Shown here piece by piece: positions 50,079 to 60,248 of a DNA stretch of 64,000 nucleotides. A program made the translations under genes and the position numbers. A model generated the notes under the pieces. It was given only the letters and a program-made list of their open reading frames with translations. It had not been told where the DNA came from and did not search any database. Each line of letters opens with the position of its first letter. Within the stretch, counting starts at the first letter, position 1. Origin of the DNA: Verrucomicrobiia bacterium (GTDB lineage Bacteria > Verrucomicrobiota > Verrucomicrobiia > Limisphaerales > JAEYXS01); NCBI GenBank assembly GCA_036405135.1, contig DASWYF010000047.1, positions 1 through 64,000 on the forward strand. Direction: 5' to 3'.

Positions 50079-52070
50079 ATGACCATGAAAGCGTTTTCGT
50101 TACTGGCCGCTGCGACAACTCTGATCGCAGTTGCATCTCCTGCCTTTGGGCAGAATCTGGATCGCATCAAATACAACAATCCCGGGCTGGCGGTAGATTT
50201 GGGTGTCGGCCTCTGGGCATGGCCGGTGCCATGTGATGTAGATGGGGATGGGGATTTCGATCTCGTCGTATCCTGTCCGGACAAGCCGTATAACGGCGTG
50301 TATATCTTCGAGAATGTCACTGGAGATACGGCGAAGAACAAGATGCCGGTGTTCAAAGCACCGCGCCGCATCAGCAAGACGGTGCATTATGTGACACCTT
50401 CATATGTTGATGGTAGATTGCGCGTGCTGACGCCGGAGAAAGAGTATCCGGATTTTCTCAAGACCGGTTTAGATAACGCGGTGAAGCTGCAAGTGACGAC
50501 GAAGGGCGTGCATACGGTCGCAGTGGGCAGCAAGCCGGACTTCTACAAGATCCGCCACAATCAATGGCGTTATGTAGATTATGATGGTGATGGGAAGCTG
50601 GATCTCACGGTGGGTATCGAGGATTGGGCGCATTACGGCTGGGATAACGCATGGGATATGCAGGGTAAGTGGACGAATGGGCCGTTGCACGGGATTGTGT
50701 ATGTGCTGAAGAATGAGGGCAGCACAAAGGAACCGAAGTATGCTAAGCCGTTTCTAATCGAAGCAGGTGGCAAGCGATTGGATACCTTTGGTTGCCCTTC
50801 GCCGAACTTCGTTGATTTCGATAACGACGGTGATCTGGACATCTTGTGCGGTGAGTTTTTGGATGGGTTCACGTATTTCGAGAACATCGGCTCGCGCACG
50901 GCTCCGAAGTATGCGGCGGGCATCAAGCTGAAGGCGGCGGATGGCAAGCCGTTGGTGATGGATCTGGAGATGATTGTTCCGGTGGCGTTTGATTGGGATA
51001 AGGATGGCGACTACGACTTGATCGTGGGTGATGAGGATGGGCGCGTAGCGTTCATCGAGAACACGGGTAAGCTGAGCAAAGATCGCACGCCGCAATTCCT
51101 CCAGCCGAAATATTTTCAGCAGGAGGCGGATGAGGTGAAGTTCGGCGCGCTCGCTACACCCGTCGGCTTTGATTGGGATGGCGATGGCGATACGGACATC
51201 ATATGCGGCGATACGGCGGGATATGTGGCGTTCTTTGAAAACCTCAGCGGGCCGGGTGTGGAGCAACCGAAGTGGGCGGCACCGAAGCGGCTTGAGGCAG
51301 ATGGGAAAACGCTGCGTATCATGGCGGGACCGAACGGTTCCATCCAAGGACCGGCAGAAGCGAAATGGGGTTACACGACGCAATCGGTTTCGGACTGGGA
51401 TGGCGATGGTTTGCCCGATCTCATCGTGAATTCCATTCTCGGTAAAGTGGTGTGGTATAAAAATGTTGGTACGCGCACGAAGCCGAAGCTGGCAGCGGCG
51501 AAACCGATCGAGGTGGAATGGAAAGGCGCGCAACCGACGCTCTCCTACGGCTGGCTCCGCCCGGAAGGCAAAGGCTTGCTCACGCAATGGCGCACGACGC
51601 CGGTGACGGTGGATTTCAACAAGGATGGGCTGGTGGACCTCGTGATGTTGGATCATGAGGGTTACCTCTCATTCTTCGGGCGGAAGAAGGAGGGCAGCAA
51701 ACTGGTGTTGCTGCCGCCGCAACGCATCTTGTGTGATGACAAGGGCGCGCCGTTGCAGTTGAACGCGAAGATTGCGGGCGGAAGTGGACGTCGCAAGCTG
51801 ACGGTTCTCGATTGGGATGGAGATGAGAAATTGGATGTGCTGGTGAACAGCCAGAATGCTCAATGGCTGCGGCAGGTCGCGCAGAAAGACGGCAAGTATC
51901 TTTTCGAGAACAAGGGCAATGTGGATACGCGCAACATCGAAGGGCACGACACGCATCCGACGGCGGTTGATTGGAACAAGGATGGGGTGCCGGATCTATT
52001 GATCGGGGCGGAGGATGGGCGGTTGTATTATCTGAGGAATCCGAGGCCGGTTGCACCGGCGGGCCAATAA
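50079..52070 (+). CDS. Secreted FG-GAP/VCBS-repeat protein
   Basis: A 663-residue secreted beta-propeller protein. The signal peptide is MKAFSLLAAATTLIAVASPA, then FGQ. About nine repeats carry the calcium-binding D-x-D-x-D-G pattern (for example CDVDGDGDFDLVV, VDYDGDGKLDLTVG, VDFDNDGDLDILCG, FDWDGDGDTDIICGD and VDWNKDGVPDLLIG), like the propeller of integrin-type and glycan-binding proteins. It is divergent from the GntR regulator and shares its operator region, so the same regulator may control it, perhaps as a surface glycan-binding partner of the sialidase-like protein. ATG 50079 or 50085 both fit. Confidence 0.8.
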   Translation: MTMKAFSLLAAATTLIAVASPAFGQNLDRIKYNNPGLAVDLGVGLWAWPVPCDVDGDGDFDLVVSCPDKPYNGVYIFENVTGDTAKNKMPVFKAPRRISKTVHYVTPSYVDGRLRVLTPEKEYPDFLKTGLDNAVKLQVTTKGVHTVAVGSKPDFYKIRHNQWRYVDYDGDGKLDLTVGIEDWAHYGWDNAWDMQGKWTNGPLHGIVYVLKNEGSTKEPKYAKPFLIEAGGKRLDTFGCPSPNFVDFDNDGDLDILCGEFLDGFTYFENIGSRTAPKYAAGIKLKAADGKPLVMDLEMIVPVAFDWDKDGDYDLIVGDEDGRVAFIENTGKLSKDRTPQFLQPKYFQQEADEVKFGALATPVGFDWDGDGDTDIICGDTAGYVAFFENLSGPGVEQPKWAAPKRLEADGKTLRIMAGPNGSIQGPAEAKWGYTTQSVSDWDGDGLPDLIVNSILGKVVWYKNVGTRTKPKLAAAKPIEVEWKGAQPTLSYGWLRPEGKGLLTQWRTTPVTVDFNKDGLVDLVMLDHEGYLSFFGRKKEGSKLVLLPPQRILCDDKGAPLQLNAKIAGGSGRRKLTVLDWDGDEKLDVLVNSQNAQWLRQVAQKDGKYLFENKGNVDTRNIEGHDTHPTAVDWNKDGVPDLLIGAEDGRLYYLRNPRPVAPAGQ

Positions 52071-52186
52071 GTCTCTGGCGGCCTTCAGGCCGCGTCATCT
52101 AACCACAAAAATGCCCAAGGCAGCTTAGCTGCCTTGGGCTGAAATCTTTTAGCCCTTTGGGCTAAAGCCGAGGTGATCGATATTCG

Positions 52187-52963
52187 TTACTCCTTCAAGC
52201 GGCCGGCGGACCAGAGGATGCCGCGGGAGACGTAGTTCAGGAAGACTTCGTCGCGGAAGGTGTCGTCGGAGTGGCCGTAGGTGGTGCCGAAGACGCGGGC
52301 TTTGCCGTATTGGTTCGTCCAGATGACGGGGTGGTCTTTGCCGTCTTTCTCGCTCTTGGAGGTGGCAAGGGCTTTGGCGTTCGGCCAGAGTTTTTCGATG
52401 ATGTAGAGTTCGTCTTTCGGAGTGACCCAGTTGGCGGGCATGCCCTTGAGCGCGGGGTGGTTGGCTTCGACGAGCTTCACAGGGTAATTGCTCTGGTGAT
52501 CGTGGCGGCGGCTGGTGACGCCCAGCAATTCGCGCCAGTCATCGACGGTCGCCGCACGATAGGTGTGCATGGCGCAGTGGATGACGACAGCCGGTGTGCC
52601 GGCGTGATGGGCTTTGGTGATCTTATGGATGTAATTGGTATCCGTGGTGTCGGCGAAGCATTCGTTGTGGATGACGACGTCGAATTTCTTGGACCACTTG
52701 GGATCGTCGTAGAGCGGGATCTGGGCTTTGGTGCCGGTGCCGCCTTCCATCACGACGGTCCAATCGACCTTGACCATTTTGTTCAGCGCATTGGTTAGCT
52801 GGGCGCTTTGGAAGGTGTAGTTGTGGCAGCAGCCGCCGGTGACAAGGAGGGCGCGGAGCGGTTTCTTGCCTTTGACATCGGGGGATTGTTGGGCGGAGGA
52901 AAGGTTTGTGGTGGCGAGGGCGAAGACGCCGACGGCAAACAGGGCGATGAGGCGATGGATCAT
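52187..52963 (-). CDS. ThuA-like secreted protein
   Basis: A 258-residue ThuA-domain protein of the class I glutamine amidotransferase-like fold. A signal peptide (IHRLIALFAVGVFALATTN) precedes the mature sequence. LLVTGGCCHNYTFQSAQL, VVIHNECFADTTD, AVVIHCAMHTYR and HPVIWTNQYGKARVFGTTYG are family motifs. ThuA proteins are linked to trehalose use and to secreted sugar-related enzymes in Verrucomicrobiota and Planctomycetota, but the reaction is not known. ATG 52963 begins the signal peptide; the longer frame upstream is unconserved. Stands alone. Confidence 0.82.
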   Translation of the reverse strand: MIHRLIALFAVGVFALATTNLSSAQQSPDVKGKKPLRALLVTGGCCHNYTFQSAQLTNALNKMVKVDWTVVMEGGTGTKAQIPLYDDPKWSKKFDVVIHNECFADTTDTNYIHKITKAHHAGTPAVVIHCAMHTYRAATVDDWRELLGVTSRRHDHQSNYPVKLVEANHPALKGMPANWVTPKDELYIIEKLWPNAKALATSKSEKDGKDHPVIWTNQYGKARVFGTTYGHSDDTFRDEVFLNYVSRGILWSAGRLKE

Positions 52964-53212
52964 GGGTGGGAGTTTAGAAGCGACAACTAAGAATGAACAG
53001 CGGGAAAAGTTTTTAAGCCACTGATGGAACACAGAAGAAACACGGTTGAGGGAAATCTTGGGTGGGGAGATCAACCGCGAACTGTGCGAAATACACGAGC
53101 GGGGAAGGCGGCCGATCACAGATCGCCAAGAGCCGAGAAATACAGATGATGAAATGGTTACTTTTAAGGGATTGGCCTTGCGGCACTGGCGAAGCTGCGC
53201 GAAAATTTTGGG

Positions 53213-55498
53213 ATGCGTTTGCCTGTGATTTTGCGACGAGCGGAAGTGGTCCGAACGGTGGGTGTGCTGGCGTTTTCGTTGGCGGTGGCGCCGGTCGCTG
53301 TCATGGGGGCGACATCGGAGCAGGTAGCAGGTTGGAAGCGGGCGGCGGAGCAAGGGGATCTGCAATCACAGCATTATCTCGGCTACATCTATGCAAATGG
53401 TGAAGGTGTTACGAAGGATCTGACGGAGGCGGCGAAGTGGTATCTGCTGGCGGCGAAGCAAGGGAATGCGGATGCGCAGCAATACACAGCTTATCTTTAT
53501 GCGAGCGGCCAGGGTGTGAAGCGTGATCTGGCGGAGGCGGCTAAGTGGTATCGGGAGGCGGCGAACCAGAATGTGGCTCTGGCACAGTATGCCTTGGGCA
53601 TGGCGTATCAGAATGGGGATGGCGTGAGCGTGGATGCGGGCGAGGGAGCGCGGTGGCTGGAGAAGGCGGCAGTGCAGGGGTATGCACCGGCGCAACATTC
53701 GCTGGCGCTGGCGTATTATTCGGGCAGGGGTGTGACGAAGAATGCGAAGCTGGCGGCGGATTGGTGGCGCAAGGCGGCGGAGCAAGGGCTGGAGGCGGCG
53801 CAGTTCAATTACGCGGTGCTGATCGCAAATGGCGAAGCAGAGGCCAAGGACAAAACAGAAGCGGTTACATGGTATGAACGCGCTGGTGAAAAGGGCGTGG
53901 TGGCGGCCTATTACAATCTCGCGGTATTATATGCGAGTGGCGGCATCGTGGAGAAGGATGTAGCGGAATCGGTGAAGTATTACCGGCTGGCTGCGGAGCT
54001 TGGCCACGCCGGGGCACAATATCAGCTCGGAGCGATTTATGCGATGGGACTCGGGGTTTCCCCGAACATCGAGCGGGCACTTGAGTGGTATCAAAAGGCG
54101 GCGCAACAGAAGCACCCGGAGGCGTTGTATAATCTGGGGATTCTTTACGCGAATGGGGAAGGCGTGAAAGCGGATGCGGCCAAGGCGGCGGAACATTACC
54201 GGCAAGCGGCGGATTTGAACCTGCTCGCGGCACAGCATGCTTTGGGGCATTGCTACCAGCAGGGGGAAGGGGTGAAGAAAAGTCCAGCTGAGGCGCTGAA
54301 GTGGTATCAGAAGGCGGCCGAGCAGAAGTATGCTCCGGCGATGGCAGCGATCGCGTATCTGTATTTTCAGGGTGAAGGCGTAGCCAAGAGTTTGACGGAA
54401 GCGGTGAAGTGGTATCGCCGGGCGGCAGAGGCGGGATTGGCGAGCGCGCAATCGAGCATGGGTTATTTCTATTATTCTGGTGAAGGCGCGACGCGGGATG
54501 CGGTGGAGGCGGCGAAGTGGTGGCGCAAGGCGGCGGAACAGGAGGATGCTTCTGCGCTTTTCAATCTGGGACTGCTCTACACGAATGGTGAGGGCGTGAA
54601 ACGCGACCCAGCGGAAGCGGCGAAATGGATGAAACGCGCGGCAGAGCAAGGTTACGGACCGGCACTTTACAATCTCGGAAGTCTGCATAATGAAGGTGCA
54701 GGTGTGCCAAGGAATCCGCGCGAGGCCGTTCGCTATTGGAAAGAAGCTGCGGAGAAGGGGTATGCGGCGGCACAATACAATCTGGGCGTACGCTATGCGA
54801 CGGGTGAAGGCGTTTTCCAAGATACTAAAGAAGCGGTGAAGTGGTATGAGAAGGCGGCGGCACAAAATCATGCGGCAGCGCAAGCAGCCTTGGGCACGCT
54901 CTACGCCGAAGGAAAAGGTGTGGCGAAGAGTGACGTGAAGGCGAAAGATCTTTGGCTGAAGGCGGCGGACCAGGGGAATCTGGGTGCGCAATATAATCTG
55001 GCGCAGACTTACGCCGGTTCACAGGATTTCAAACTAGCGGCTAAGTATTATCAGCTCGCGGCAGCCCAAGGGCATGCGGGGGCGGCTTATAATTTAGGGC
55101 TTCTCTATACCAAGGGTGATGGGGTGCGGCAGGATGCCGCCGCCGCCTTGAAGCTATATCGCCAAGCGGCGGAGAAAGGGCATGCGCAAGCGCAGTTCAA
55201 TATGGGTGTGCTGCATGCCACAGGCGAGGGTGCAAGCAAAGATATGGCGGCAGCAGCGGGCTGGTACCGCCAGGCAGCAGACCAGCGTTATGGGCCGGCG
55301 CAGTTCAATCTGGGTGTGGCTTATGCAAATGGTGACGGGGTAAGTAAAGACATGGTGGAAGCATTGAAGTGGGTGGAACTGGCGGTGAATAATGGGCAGG
55401 CAGCCGCAGCGACAACGCGTGACCAGATGCGGAGCAGTTTGAGCGCCACTGAGCAAGCGGAGGCGATGCGGCGGGTGGCGGAGTTCAACCGGAAATAA
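53213..55498 (+). CDS. Sel1-repeat protein
   Basis: A 761-residue exported protein consisting mainly of about twenty Sel1-type TPR-like repeats of 36 residues, such as AQHYLGYIYANGEGV-like units with the spacing A-x-x-x-L-G. The N-terminus (VVRTVGVLAFSLAVAPVAVM) looks like a signal peptide. Such alpha-solenoids bind other proteins; here nothing nearby indicates the partner. Adjacent repeats are similar at the DNA level, so unequal recombination could vary the number. A strong terminator follows directly. Confidence 0.88.
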   Translation: MRLPVILRRAEVVRTVGVLAFSLAVAPVAVMGATSEQVAGWKRAAEQGDLQSQHYLGYIYANGEGVTKDLTEAAKWYLLAAKQGNADAQQYTAYLYASGQGVKRDLAEAAKWYREAANQNVALAQYALGMAYQNGDGVSVDAGEGARWLEKAAVQGYAPAQHSLALAYYSGRGVTKNAKLAADWWRKAAEQGLEAAQFNYAVLIANGEAEAKDKTEAVTWYERAGEKGVVAAYYNLAVLYASGGIVEKDVAESVKYYRLAAELGHAGAQYQLGAIYAMGLGVSPNIERALEWYQKAAQQKHPEALYNLGILYANGEGVKADAAKAAEHYRQAADLNLLAAQHALGHCYQQGEGVKKSPAEALKWYQKAAEQKYAPAMAAIAYLYFQGEGVAKSLTEAVKWYRRAAEAGLASAQSSMGYFYYSGEGATRDAVEAAKWWRKAAEQEDASALFNLGLLYTNGEGVKRDPAEAAKWMKRAAEQGYGPALYNLGSLHNEGAGVPRNPREAVRYWKEAAEKGYAAAQYNLGVRYATGEGVFQDTKEAVKWYEKAAAQNHAAAQAALGTLYAEGKGVAKSDVKAKDLWLKAADQGNLGAQYNLAQTYAGSQDFKLAAKYYQLAAAQGHAGAAYNLGLLYTKGDGVRQDAAAALKLYRQAAEKGHAQAQFNMGVLHATGEGASKDMAAAAGWYRQAADQRYGPAQFNLGVAYANGDGVSKDMVEALKWVELAVNNGQAAAATTRDQMRSSLSATEQAEAMRRVAEFNRK

Positions 55499-55499
55499 A

Positions 55500-55533
55500 A
55501 AACCCGGAAACAATGATGTTTCCGGGTTTTTGA
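55500..55533. terminator. Bidirectional intrinsic terminator
   Basis: AAACCCGGAAACA and TGTTTCCGGGTTTTT form a stem around ATGA. The A-run on the left and the T-run on the right serve both the Sel1 gene and the convergent pseudopilin gene. Confidence 0.9.
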
Positions 55534-55548
55534 GAAAGGACGAGTTGA

Positions 55549-56499
55549 TCAGTCGCGAGGAGAGACCGTCCAGACACCACGCGGGTTGGTCATGCTGGTC
55601 GCAGGCGTCAAGGTGGCGCGGCTGACCGTGGCGTTCGGAGCGAGGGTTTCCACGTGACCATCGAGGAAGAGGTAGTTCACGTTACCATTGTGGTATTGAG
55701 GACCCTGGCCAGACGCAGAGCCGGTGAAATGACTGTTGGGGTTGCTGATGTCACCACCGGTGACAGCGCCCAAGATGTTATTGTCATCGATATGCTCGGT
55801 GATATAGAGCGTTTCGACGGGCGCTTGGATCGAGGTGCTGAAAAAAGCCGCCTGACGATATGCCCAACGGGTGCTGACATAGGTGTTCGGATCCTTAGTA
55901 TTCCAAGTCTGGAGCAAATTGGCAGCGCCACCGGCAGGGGAGAACCAATCCCACCAGAGACCAACGCCAGATTCCGCCGTAGGACTCGGAGGCCAGACGG
56001 TATTGGTGGCCACCATGCTGTGACGGGAGATGGCGTAGCTGCGCCGGGAGGTTTTGGCGACATCTGTGTAGGTGGCGTTATACCAGGCGGTATTCGCCCA
56101 AGAGGCGGTGACAACGAGCTTGTCTGCCGGGCATTTGAAAACCTTGGAGGCTTTCTCAGCGGGCAGGGTCAGGCGCCAGTAATCTTGAGAGGCGGCGAAA
56201 TCACCGGACAAGACCAAACTTCCATTGGCGTAGTTGCTGAGCAAATCATCCCACGAGATGTCGTGGCCGGAATCCATGCGGACCAGGCCGTAGGTGATCT
56301 TGTCTTTGTTATCGCCGAGATACATGGAGGCAGCGGTAGCCACCTGCTTGAGATTGTTCATGCAACCAGCGCCTTGGGCACGGGCTTTGGCCTTGGACAA
56401 GGCGGGCAGGAGCATGCCGGCAAGGATGGCGATGATGGCGATGACCACCAACAATTCGATCAAAGTAAACGCACGCAAGCGTGAGATCGGAGTTTTCAT
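55549..56499 (-). CDS. Type II secretion pseudopilin-like protein (H-X9-DG)
   Basis: A 316-residue protein beginning [20 protein letters not shown], a type IV prepilin leader in which cleavage occurs before the Phe. The hydrophobic helix continues as [20 protein letters not shown]. The C-terminal end has [17 protein letters not shown], the H-X9-DG motif of a large family in Planctomycetota, Verrucomicrobiota and Lentisphaerota whose cellular role is unsettled (pseudopilin or surface protein). ATG 56499 is the leader start; the longer frame upstream is unconserved. It precedes nothing obvious on its strand. Confidence 0.9.
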   Translation of the reverse strand: MKTPISRLRAFTLIELLVVIAIIAILAGMLLPALSKAKARAQGAGCMNNLKQVATAASMYLGDNKDKITYGLVRMDSGHDISWDDLLSNYANGSLVLSGDFAASQDYWRLTLPAEKASKVFKCPADKLVVTASWANTAWYNATYTDVAKTSRRSYAISRHSMVATNTVWPPSPTAESGVGLWWDWFSPAGGAANLLQTWNTKDPNTYVSTRWAYRQAAFFSTSIQAPVETLYITEHIDDNNILGAVTGGDISNPNSHFTGSASGQGPQYHNGNVNYLFLDGHVETLAPNATVSRATLTPATSMTNPRGVWTVSPRD

Positions 56500-56530
56500 A
56501 CGATTGGATTGTGAGTAAGGGGCTGGTGAA

Positions 56531-56983
56531 TCATTCGTTGACGATGATGATGCGCAAGTTCGGCTCATCAATCTTATACTTTTTTCCCGGAGGCGTGGGT
56601 GGAAGCTGATCGAGGCGTTTGGCGGTGACCAGTTCGTTCAAATCTTTGGGGCTGCGCATCTCGATGCTGCGGAAGGACTGGTAGGCGTTATTCAGGTTGA
56701 CCAAGTGGGGCAAAAACTCGGCTTCCACATTGTTCAGCAGGCCGGGGCCGGTAGGAGCCGATGTAGCCGGAGTGCCGGGGGGAGGTGCCACGGGTGCTTC
56801 AGGAGCTGTAGCACCAGCAGGTGGCGGGGTGACGGCCGCAGTGTTTTGCGGTTGATTCACTTGCACATCGGCGGCGGTGGGGGGAGCGGAAGGCGCCGGG
56901 GTACCGGAATCGGAATCTCCACCGCAGCCGACGAGGCCGGATGAAATAGCAATCAAGGTCGCTGCAAACACTGCTTTCTTCAT
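56531..56983 (-). CDS. Putative lipoprotein
   Basis: A 150-residue lipoprotein: [20 protein letters not shown] ends in the lipobox Cys. A long Pro/Ala/Thr-rich linker (about 25-85) leads to a short helical region ([20 protein letters not shown]) and a C-terminal block with [20 protein letters not shown]. The last part resembles the small periplasmic domain found beside pseudopilins of this phylum. It lies directly upstream of the pseudopilin gene on the same strand, 31 bp before its start, so they likely form an operon. Confidence 0.72.
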   Translation of the reverse strand: MKKAVFAATLIAISSGLVGCGGDSDSGTPAPSAPPTAADVQVNQPQNTAAVTPPPAGATAPEAPVAPPPGTPATSAPTGPGLLNNVEAEFLPHLVNLNNAYQSFRSIEMRSPKDLNELVTAKRLDQLPPTPPGKKYKIDEPNLRIIIVNE

Positions 56984-57204
56984 AAGTACGAATAACACAA
57001 CCGCGCCATTGGATAAGTTTTCCTGCTTCAATAGCGGGTTATGTATTATGTAGAGGGTAGCCTTGCTTAAACGAGTGCGTCAAGGGAAGGTGGAATAGGC
57101 AAAAATGGCTAGGGAGCGGCCATCTGGGAAATGGGTTCTGGACAGTCTGTTTCGGCCATCAATTTCCCCTTCTCAGTGTGGGTGGCGGTTGTTAGTTTAG
57201 CATT

Positions 57205-57543
57205 ATGATTCTCAAAAAAGGCGAAAAAATTCACGTCATTCACCGGCGGAATTTTGAGAGCGAAGCGAGGCGTCATTTTGTGGGTATCGTGGAGGCATAC
57301 GAGAATGGCGTGGCGAGGGTGACGGGTAATGTTTTTGCGGTGGACCGGTCCAAGTATGCTTTTGTGCGGCGTCCGGAGACGCGCACCCGGATCATCTCTT
57401 TGATGAGCGGGGATCTGCTGGTGAACGTCATTCCAGCAGAGGTGGACATCGCCAAGGTCCACTATAAGGTGGAGAACAAGGTGACGCGCGTGACGGATGG
57501 CGCGAACTGGCATCTGGATCTGAGCGAGATGGCGTGGCAGTAG
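57205..57543 (+). CDS. Hypothetical protein, 112 aa
   Basis: A basic, strand-rich 112-residue protein starting MILKKGEKIHVIHRRNFESE and ending WHLDLSEMAWQ. The regular alternation of hydrophobic residues (GIVEAYENGVARVTGNVFAV) and the lack of a competing frame support a real gene. I do not recognise a family; the size and pattern fit a small beta-barrel. It stands alone between the lipoprotein and the transporter. Confidence 0.6.
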   Translation: MILKKGEKIHVIHRRNFESEARRHFVGIVEAYENGVARVTGNVFAVDRSKYAFVRRPETRTRIISLMSGDLLVNVIPAEVDIAKVHYKVENKVTRVTDGANWHLDLSEMAWQ

Positions 57544-57593
57544 GAACAGGAACCGCGTTGTCTGCGGTTTGAGCTGCTGCTTTCGGGATGGAC

Positions 57594-58862
57594 TTATGCG
57601 CGCATGTTGTCGTGGTCTGCGGCTGTTTCTCCAGGTGAATTTCCGCGTCCGTGGTAGGTGAACAGAAAATAAGCGAGGACCAGGCCGATCACACCTGCCA
57701 ATGCGCTCCAAAAAAGTGGCCAGTTCGTGCCGCTTTGGCGGTCGCAGACGTTGAACCACCAGCCGGTGCCAAGGTAGCCGATGAGGTTGCCAACCCCGCC
57801 GGTCATGAACGCCATGAGTGCCTGTGCCCGTGCCTTCCATGCCGGATCGATACGTTGATCCAGATATATCTGGGTGGTGATGAAGACGAGGGTGAAGGCA
57901 AAACCGTGCAAGGTCACGCCAGCGAGCAAAGACATCCTGGTATCCAGCGCACAGAGGATGTAGCGCAGCATGCCGATGGACAGACCAGCGGCGAAAAGCC
58001 ACTTCAAACGGAATGCGGTGAGCAAACAGGCCAGCCCCAGCATGGCGATGATCTCTGTCACCTGGCCGAGCGACATCCAGGCACTGGTGTGTTCCAGGCC
58101 CAGATCCCGCATGTGTGTGGGGGAGTAAGGGTAGAAGGCCGCGAGGGGGATGCTGAACAGTGCGGCCATGATGAAGACGACGCGATGATCGTGATTTTTG
58201 AGCAGTGAGAGCGCGTCCAGTCCCAGCCGTTCTTTAAGAGTGAGGTGACGGGCCGTTTTCGGTGGGGGCACTGAGGGGAGTATAAAGGTGAAAGCGGATA
58301 CGAGCAACCATACGATCGCCCCAGCAAAACCTGACATCACAGAGGCATCCGCATTCAGCAGGCTTACCACCCAGCAGCCAGCCATCCAGCCAAGGGTGGC
58401 GACAGCGCGGACGGGACCGAACTGACGTTTGGAGTTTTGCAGGCGTGAGAAGACGATGGTGGTGGAGAGGCTCCAGCCGGGGGAGGAGCAGAGGGCGTGC
58501 AGTTGAATCGTGGCGAGCACGATCCAGCGGTTCCACCCCAAGTGGATCGCACTGCTGGCCAGGGCCATCGCGATGGCGGTGGCCACGGCGAGCCAACGCA
58601 GGACGACGACGGGTGAACCGCGCCGGTCGGCCATGGCACCGAAGATCAGGGGAGAGATGAAGGCGGCTACTGCAGACGTGGCGAAGGCGTAAGCGCGGAT
58701 GCTGTGCAAACCATGAGCGTCCAGCACCATGCCGAGGGGCACGAACCACATGCCCATGGCCATGGCGTTGAGGAAAAACAGGGCGGCGAGTTCGGCATAC
58801 TCGGCCCATCCGGTTGCACGTTGCACGGCGCGGACACTAGAAGCGGTTTTACAGGCAGGCAA
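57594..58862 (-). CDS. MFS transporter, nucleoside:H+ symporter-like
   Basis: A 422-residue membrane protein with about twelve helices. ELAALFFLNAMAMGMWFVPL at the N-terminus and SPLIFGAMADRRGSP between helices 2 and 3 follow the major facilitator pattern; AALFSIPLAAFYPYSPTHM is typical of the NupG-like nucleoside:H+ symporter family. It probably imports nucleosides or a similar solute. The N-terminal extension (MPACKTASSVRAVQRATGW) is unusual and the true start may be a few residues downstream. There is no metabolic gene next to it. Confidence 0.78.
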   Translation of the reverse strand: MPACKTASSVRAVQRATGWAEYAELAALFFLNAMAMGMWFVPLGMVLDAHGLHSIRAYAFATSAVAAFISPLIFGAMADRRGSPVVVLRWLAVATAIAMALASSAIHLGWNRWIVLATIQLHALCSSPGWSLSTTIVFSRLQNSKRQFGPVRAVATLGWMAGCWVVSLLNADASVMSGFAGAIVWLLVSAFTFILPSVPPPKTARHLTLKERLGLDALSLLKNHDHRVVFIMAALFSIPLAAFYPYSPTHMRDLGLEHTSAWMSLGQVTEIIAMLGLACLLTAFRLKWLFAAGLSIGMLRYILCALDTRMSLLAGVTLHGFAFTLVFITTQIYLDQRIDPAWKARAQALMAFMTGGVGNLIGYLGTGWWFNVCDRQSGTNWPLFWSALAGVIGLVLAYFLFTYHGRGNSPGETAADHDNMRA

Positions 58863-59102
58863 GGGTTAGGTTGCCGAGGAGGGGAACAGGTTTTCGCAGC
58901 TTTTGAATGACATCGTGCCGGAGAATGACTGATTAAGGAGGTGCTGAATGCGCCGTAGAAATGGCTGCTAAAAACATCAGATCAGGTCGAGTATGGTCTA
59001 TCGGACCGGCAGACCCGGTATTTGAATCTCGGGTTGGGCATTCTTTGCAAGCCGGGTTTGATTTGTGCTTCGAGCCCTGGCCTGTTACTTTCTTTCCGCA
59101 CG

Positions 59103-60248
59103 TTGAATCCGCCCGTTGCCATCATCTGCCCCGACTATCCACCTCGTCCCGGTGGCGTCTCTGATTATACTGCGCTGCTGGTTGCGAAACTTGTCCGCCA
59201 CACATCCGTTCATCTTATCACCTCCACGGACACACAGGCACCACCATCCTCCGTCACGGTTCAGCATATTGCCGACTGGCGTGACGAAGCAGCGCTTTTC
59301 ACGCAGTTGAATGCATTGCCGCCGGAGACATCGTTGCTCTGGCAATATGTCCCGCACATGTATGGCCGGGGTGGTGTGGCCCCGATGGTTCCACGACTGG
59401 TCAAACAGCTTTCGACTGCCCGGCGAGGGAGGCAAATAGTTGTGGCTCATGAGATCGCGGCCCCCTGGTCTTTGCTGCCGAATCGCGCGTGGTATGCACG
59501 GGCACATCGTCAGCAATGGCAGGAAATCGTCCGCTGGGCAGATGCGGTAGTCACTTCCACGCAAGCGTGGTGTGACGAATGGCAGACCAAATTGCCGCAG
59601 CACAAGCTGAAGTTCAGCTATGCCGCTTCACCCAGCACCATTCCGGTGGCATCTGTTTCTTCGGTGAAAGACTTGCGTCGTGATTGGCGCAAGCGGCGTG
59701 GATGGGAGGAGGACATGCTGGTGCTCGGCTGGTTCGGAACGGCGAGTGCAGCCAAGCAACTGGACTGGGTGCTCGCCGCCCAGAAGTTCGGTCAATCCAC
59801 CGGTCGCCCCGTCGCCCTCATCCTGATCGGTAAGGCCGAGGATGTGGCCCGAACGCAAAACTCGCCTTTGATCCAGAGCACGGGGTATGTGGATGCCGCC
59901 GATGTCTCGCATGTTCTGCAGAGCATCGATCTGCTTTTGCTTCCTTTCATCGACGGAGTTTCGGAGCGGCGTACCTCGTTCATGGCCGGGCTTGCCCATG
60001 GCACGCCAGTCGCGACGACGCGCGGCCACAATACTGGTGACACCCTGCGCCGGGCCGGTATTTGTTCCCTGGCGGACGCCAAAGATCCCACTACGTTTCT
60101 TAAACAAGTGGCGGAGTTGCTGCTCCAATCTGAGACGCGCCGGGACTTGGGTGAACGTGGCCGCGCTCATTATCGGAAGTATTATGACTGGCCTGCTGTG
60201 ACCGCACACTTGTTGCAACAACTCCGCCGGGAGGTTCATCCCAATTGA
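59103..60248 (+). CDS. Glycosyltransferase family 4-like
   Basis: A 381-residue cytoplasmic GT-B enzyme. The N-terminal nucleotide fold starts VAIICPDYPPRPGGVSDYT. The C-terminal half has LVLGWFGTASAAKQLDWVL and the conserved LLLLPFIDGVSERRTSFMAG, the GT4 E-x7-E-like acceptor/donor region. It probably adds a sugar in polysaccharide synthesis. TTG 59103 is preferred as it gives the family's usual N-terminus (MNPPVAIICP); a TTG at 59022 adds unconserved sequence. Its stop overlaps the next gene's start by 4 bp, which also uses TTG. First gene of a glycan operon. Confidence 0.84.
   Translation: MNPPVAIICPDYPPRPGGVSDYTALLVAKLVRHTSVHLITSTDTQAPPSSVTVQHIADWRDEAALFTQLNALPPETSLLWQYVPHMYGRGGVAPMVPRLVKQLSTARRGRQIVVAHEIAAPWSLLPNRAWYARAHRQQWQEIVRWADAVVTSTQAWCDEWQTKLPQHKLKFSYAASPSTIPVASVSSVKDLRRDWRKRRGWEEDMLVLGWFGTASAAKQLDWVLAAQKFGQSTGRPVALILIGKAEDVARTQNSPLIQSTGYVDAADVSHVLQSIDLLLLPFIDGVSERRTSFMAGLAHGTPVATTRGHNTGDTLRRAGICSLADAKDPTTFLKQVAELLLQSETRRDLGERGRAHYRKYYDWPAVTAHLLQQLRREVHPN

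Noticed and set aside
57109-58002. A 297-aa minus-strand frame next to the MFS gene
   Set aside because: It overlaps the MFS gene in another phase and the 57205 gene in antisense; it is a shadow.
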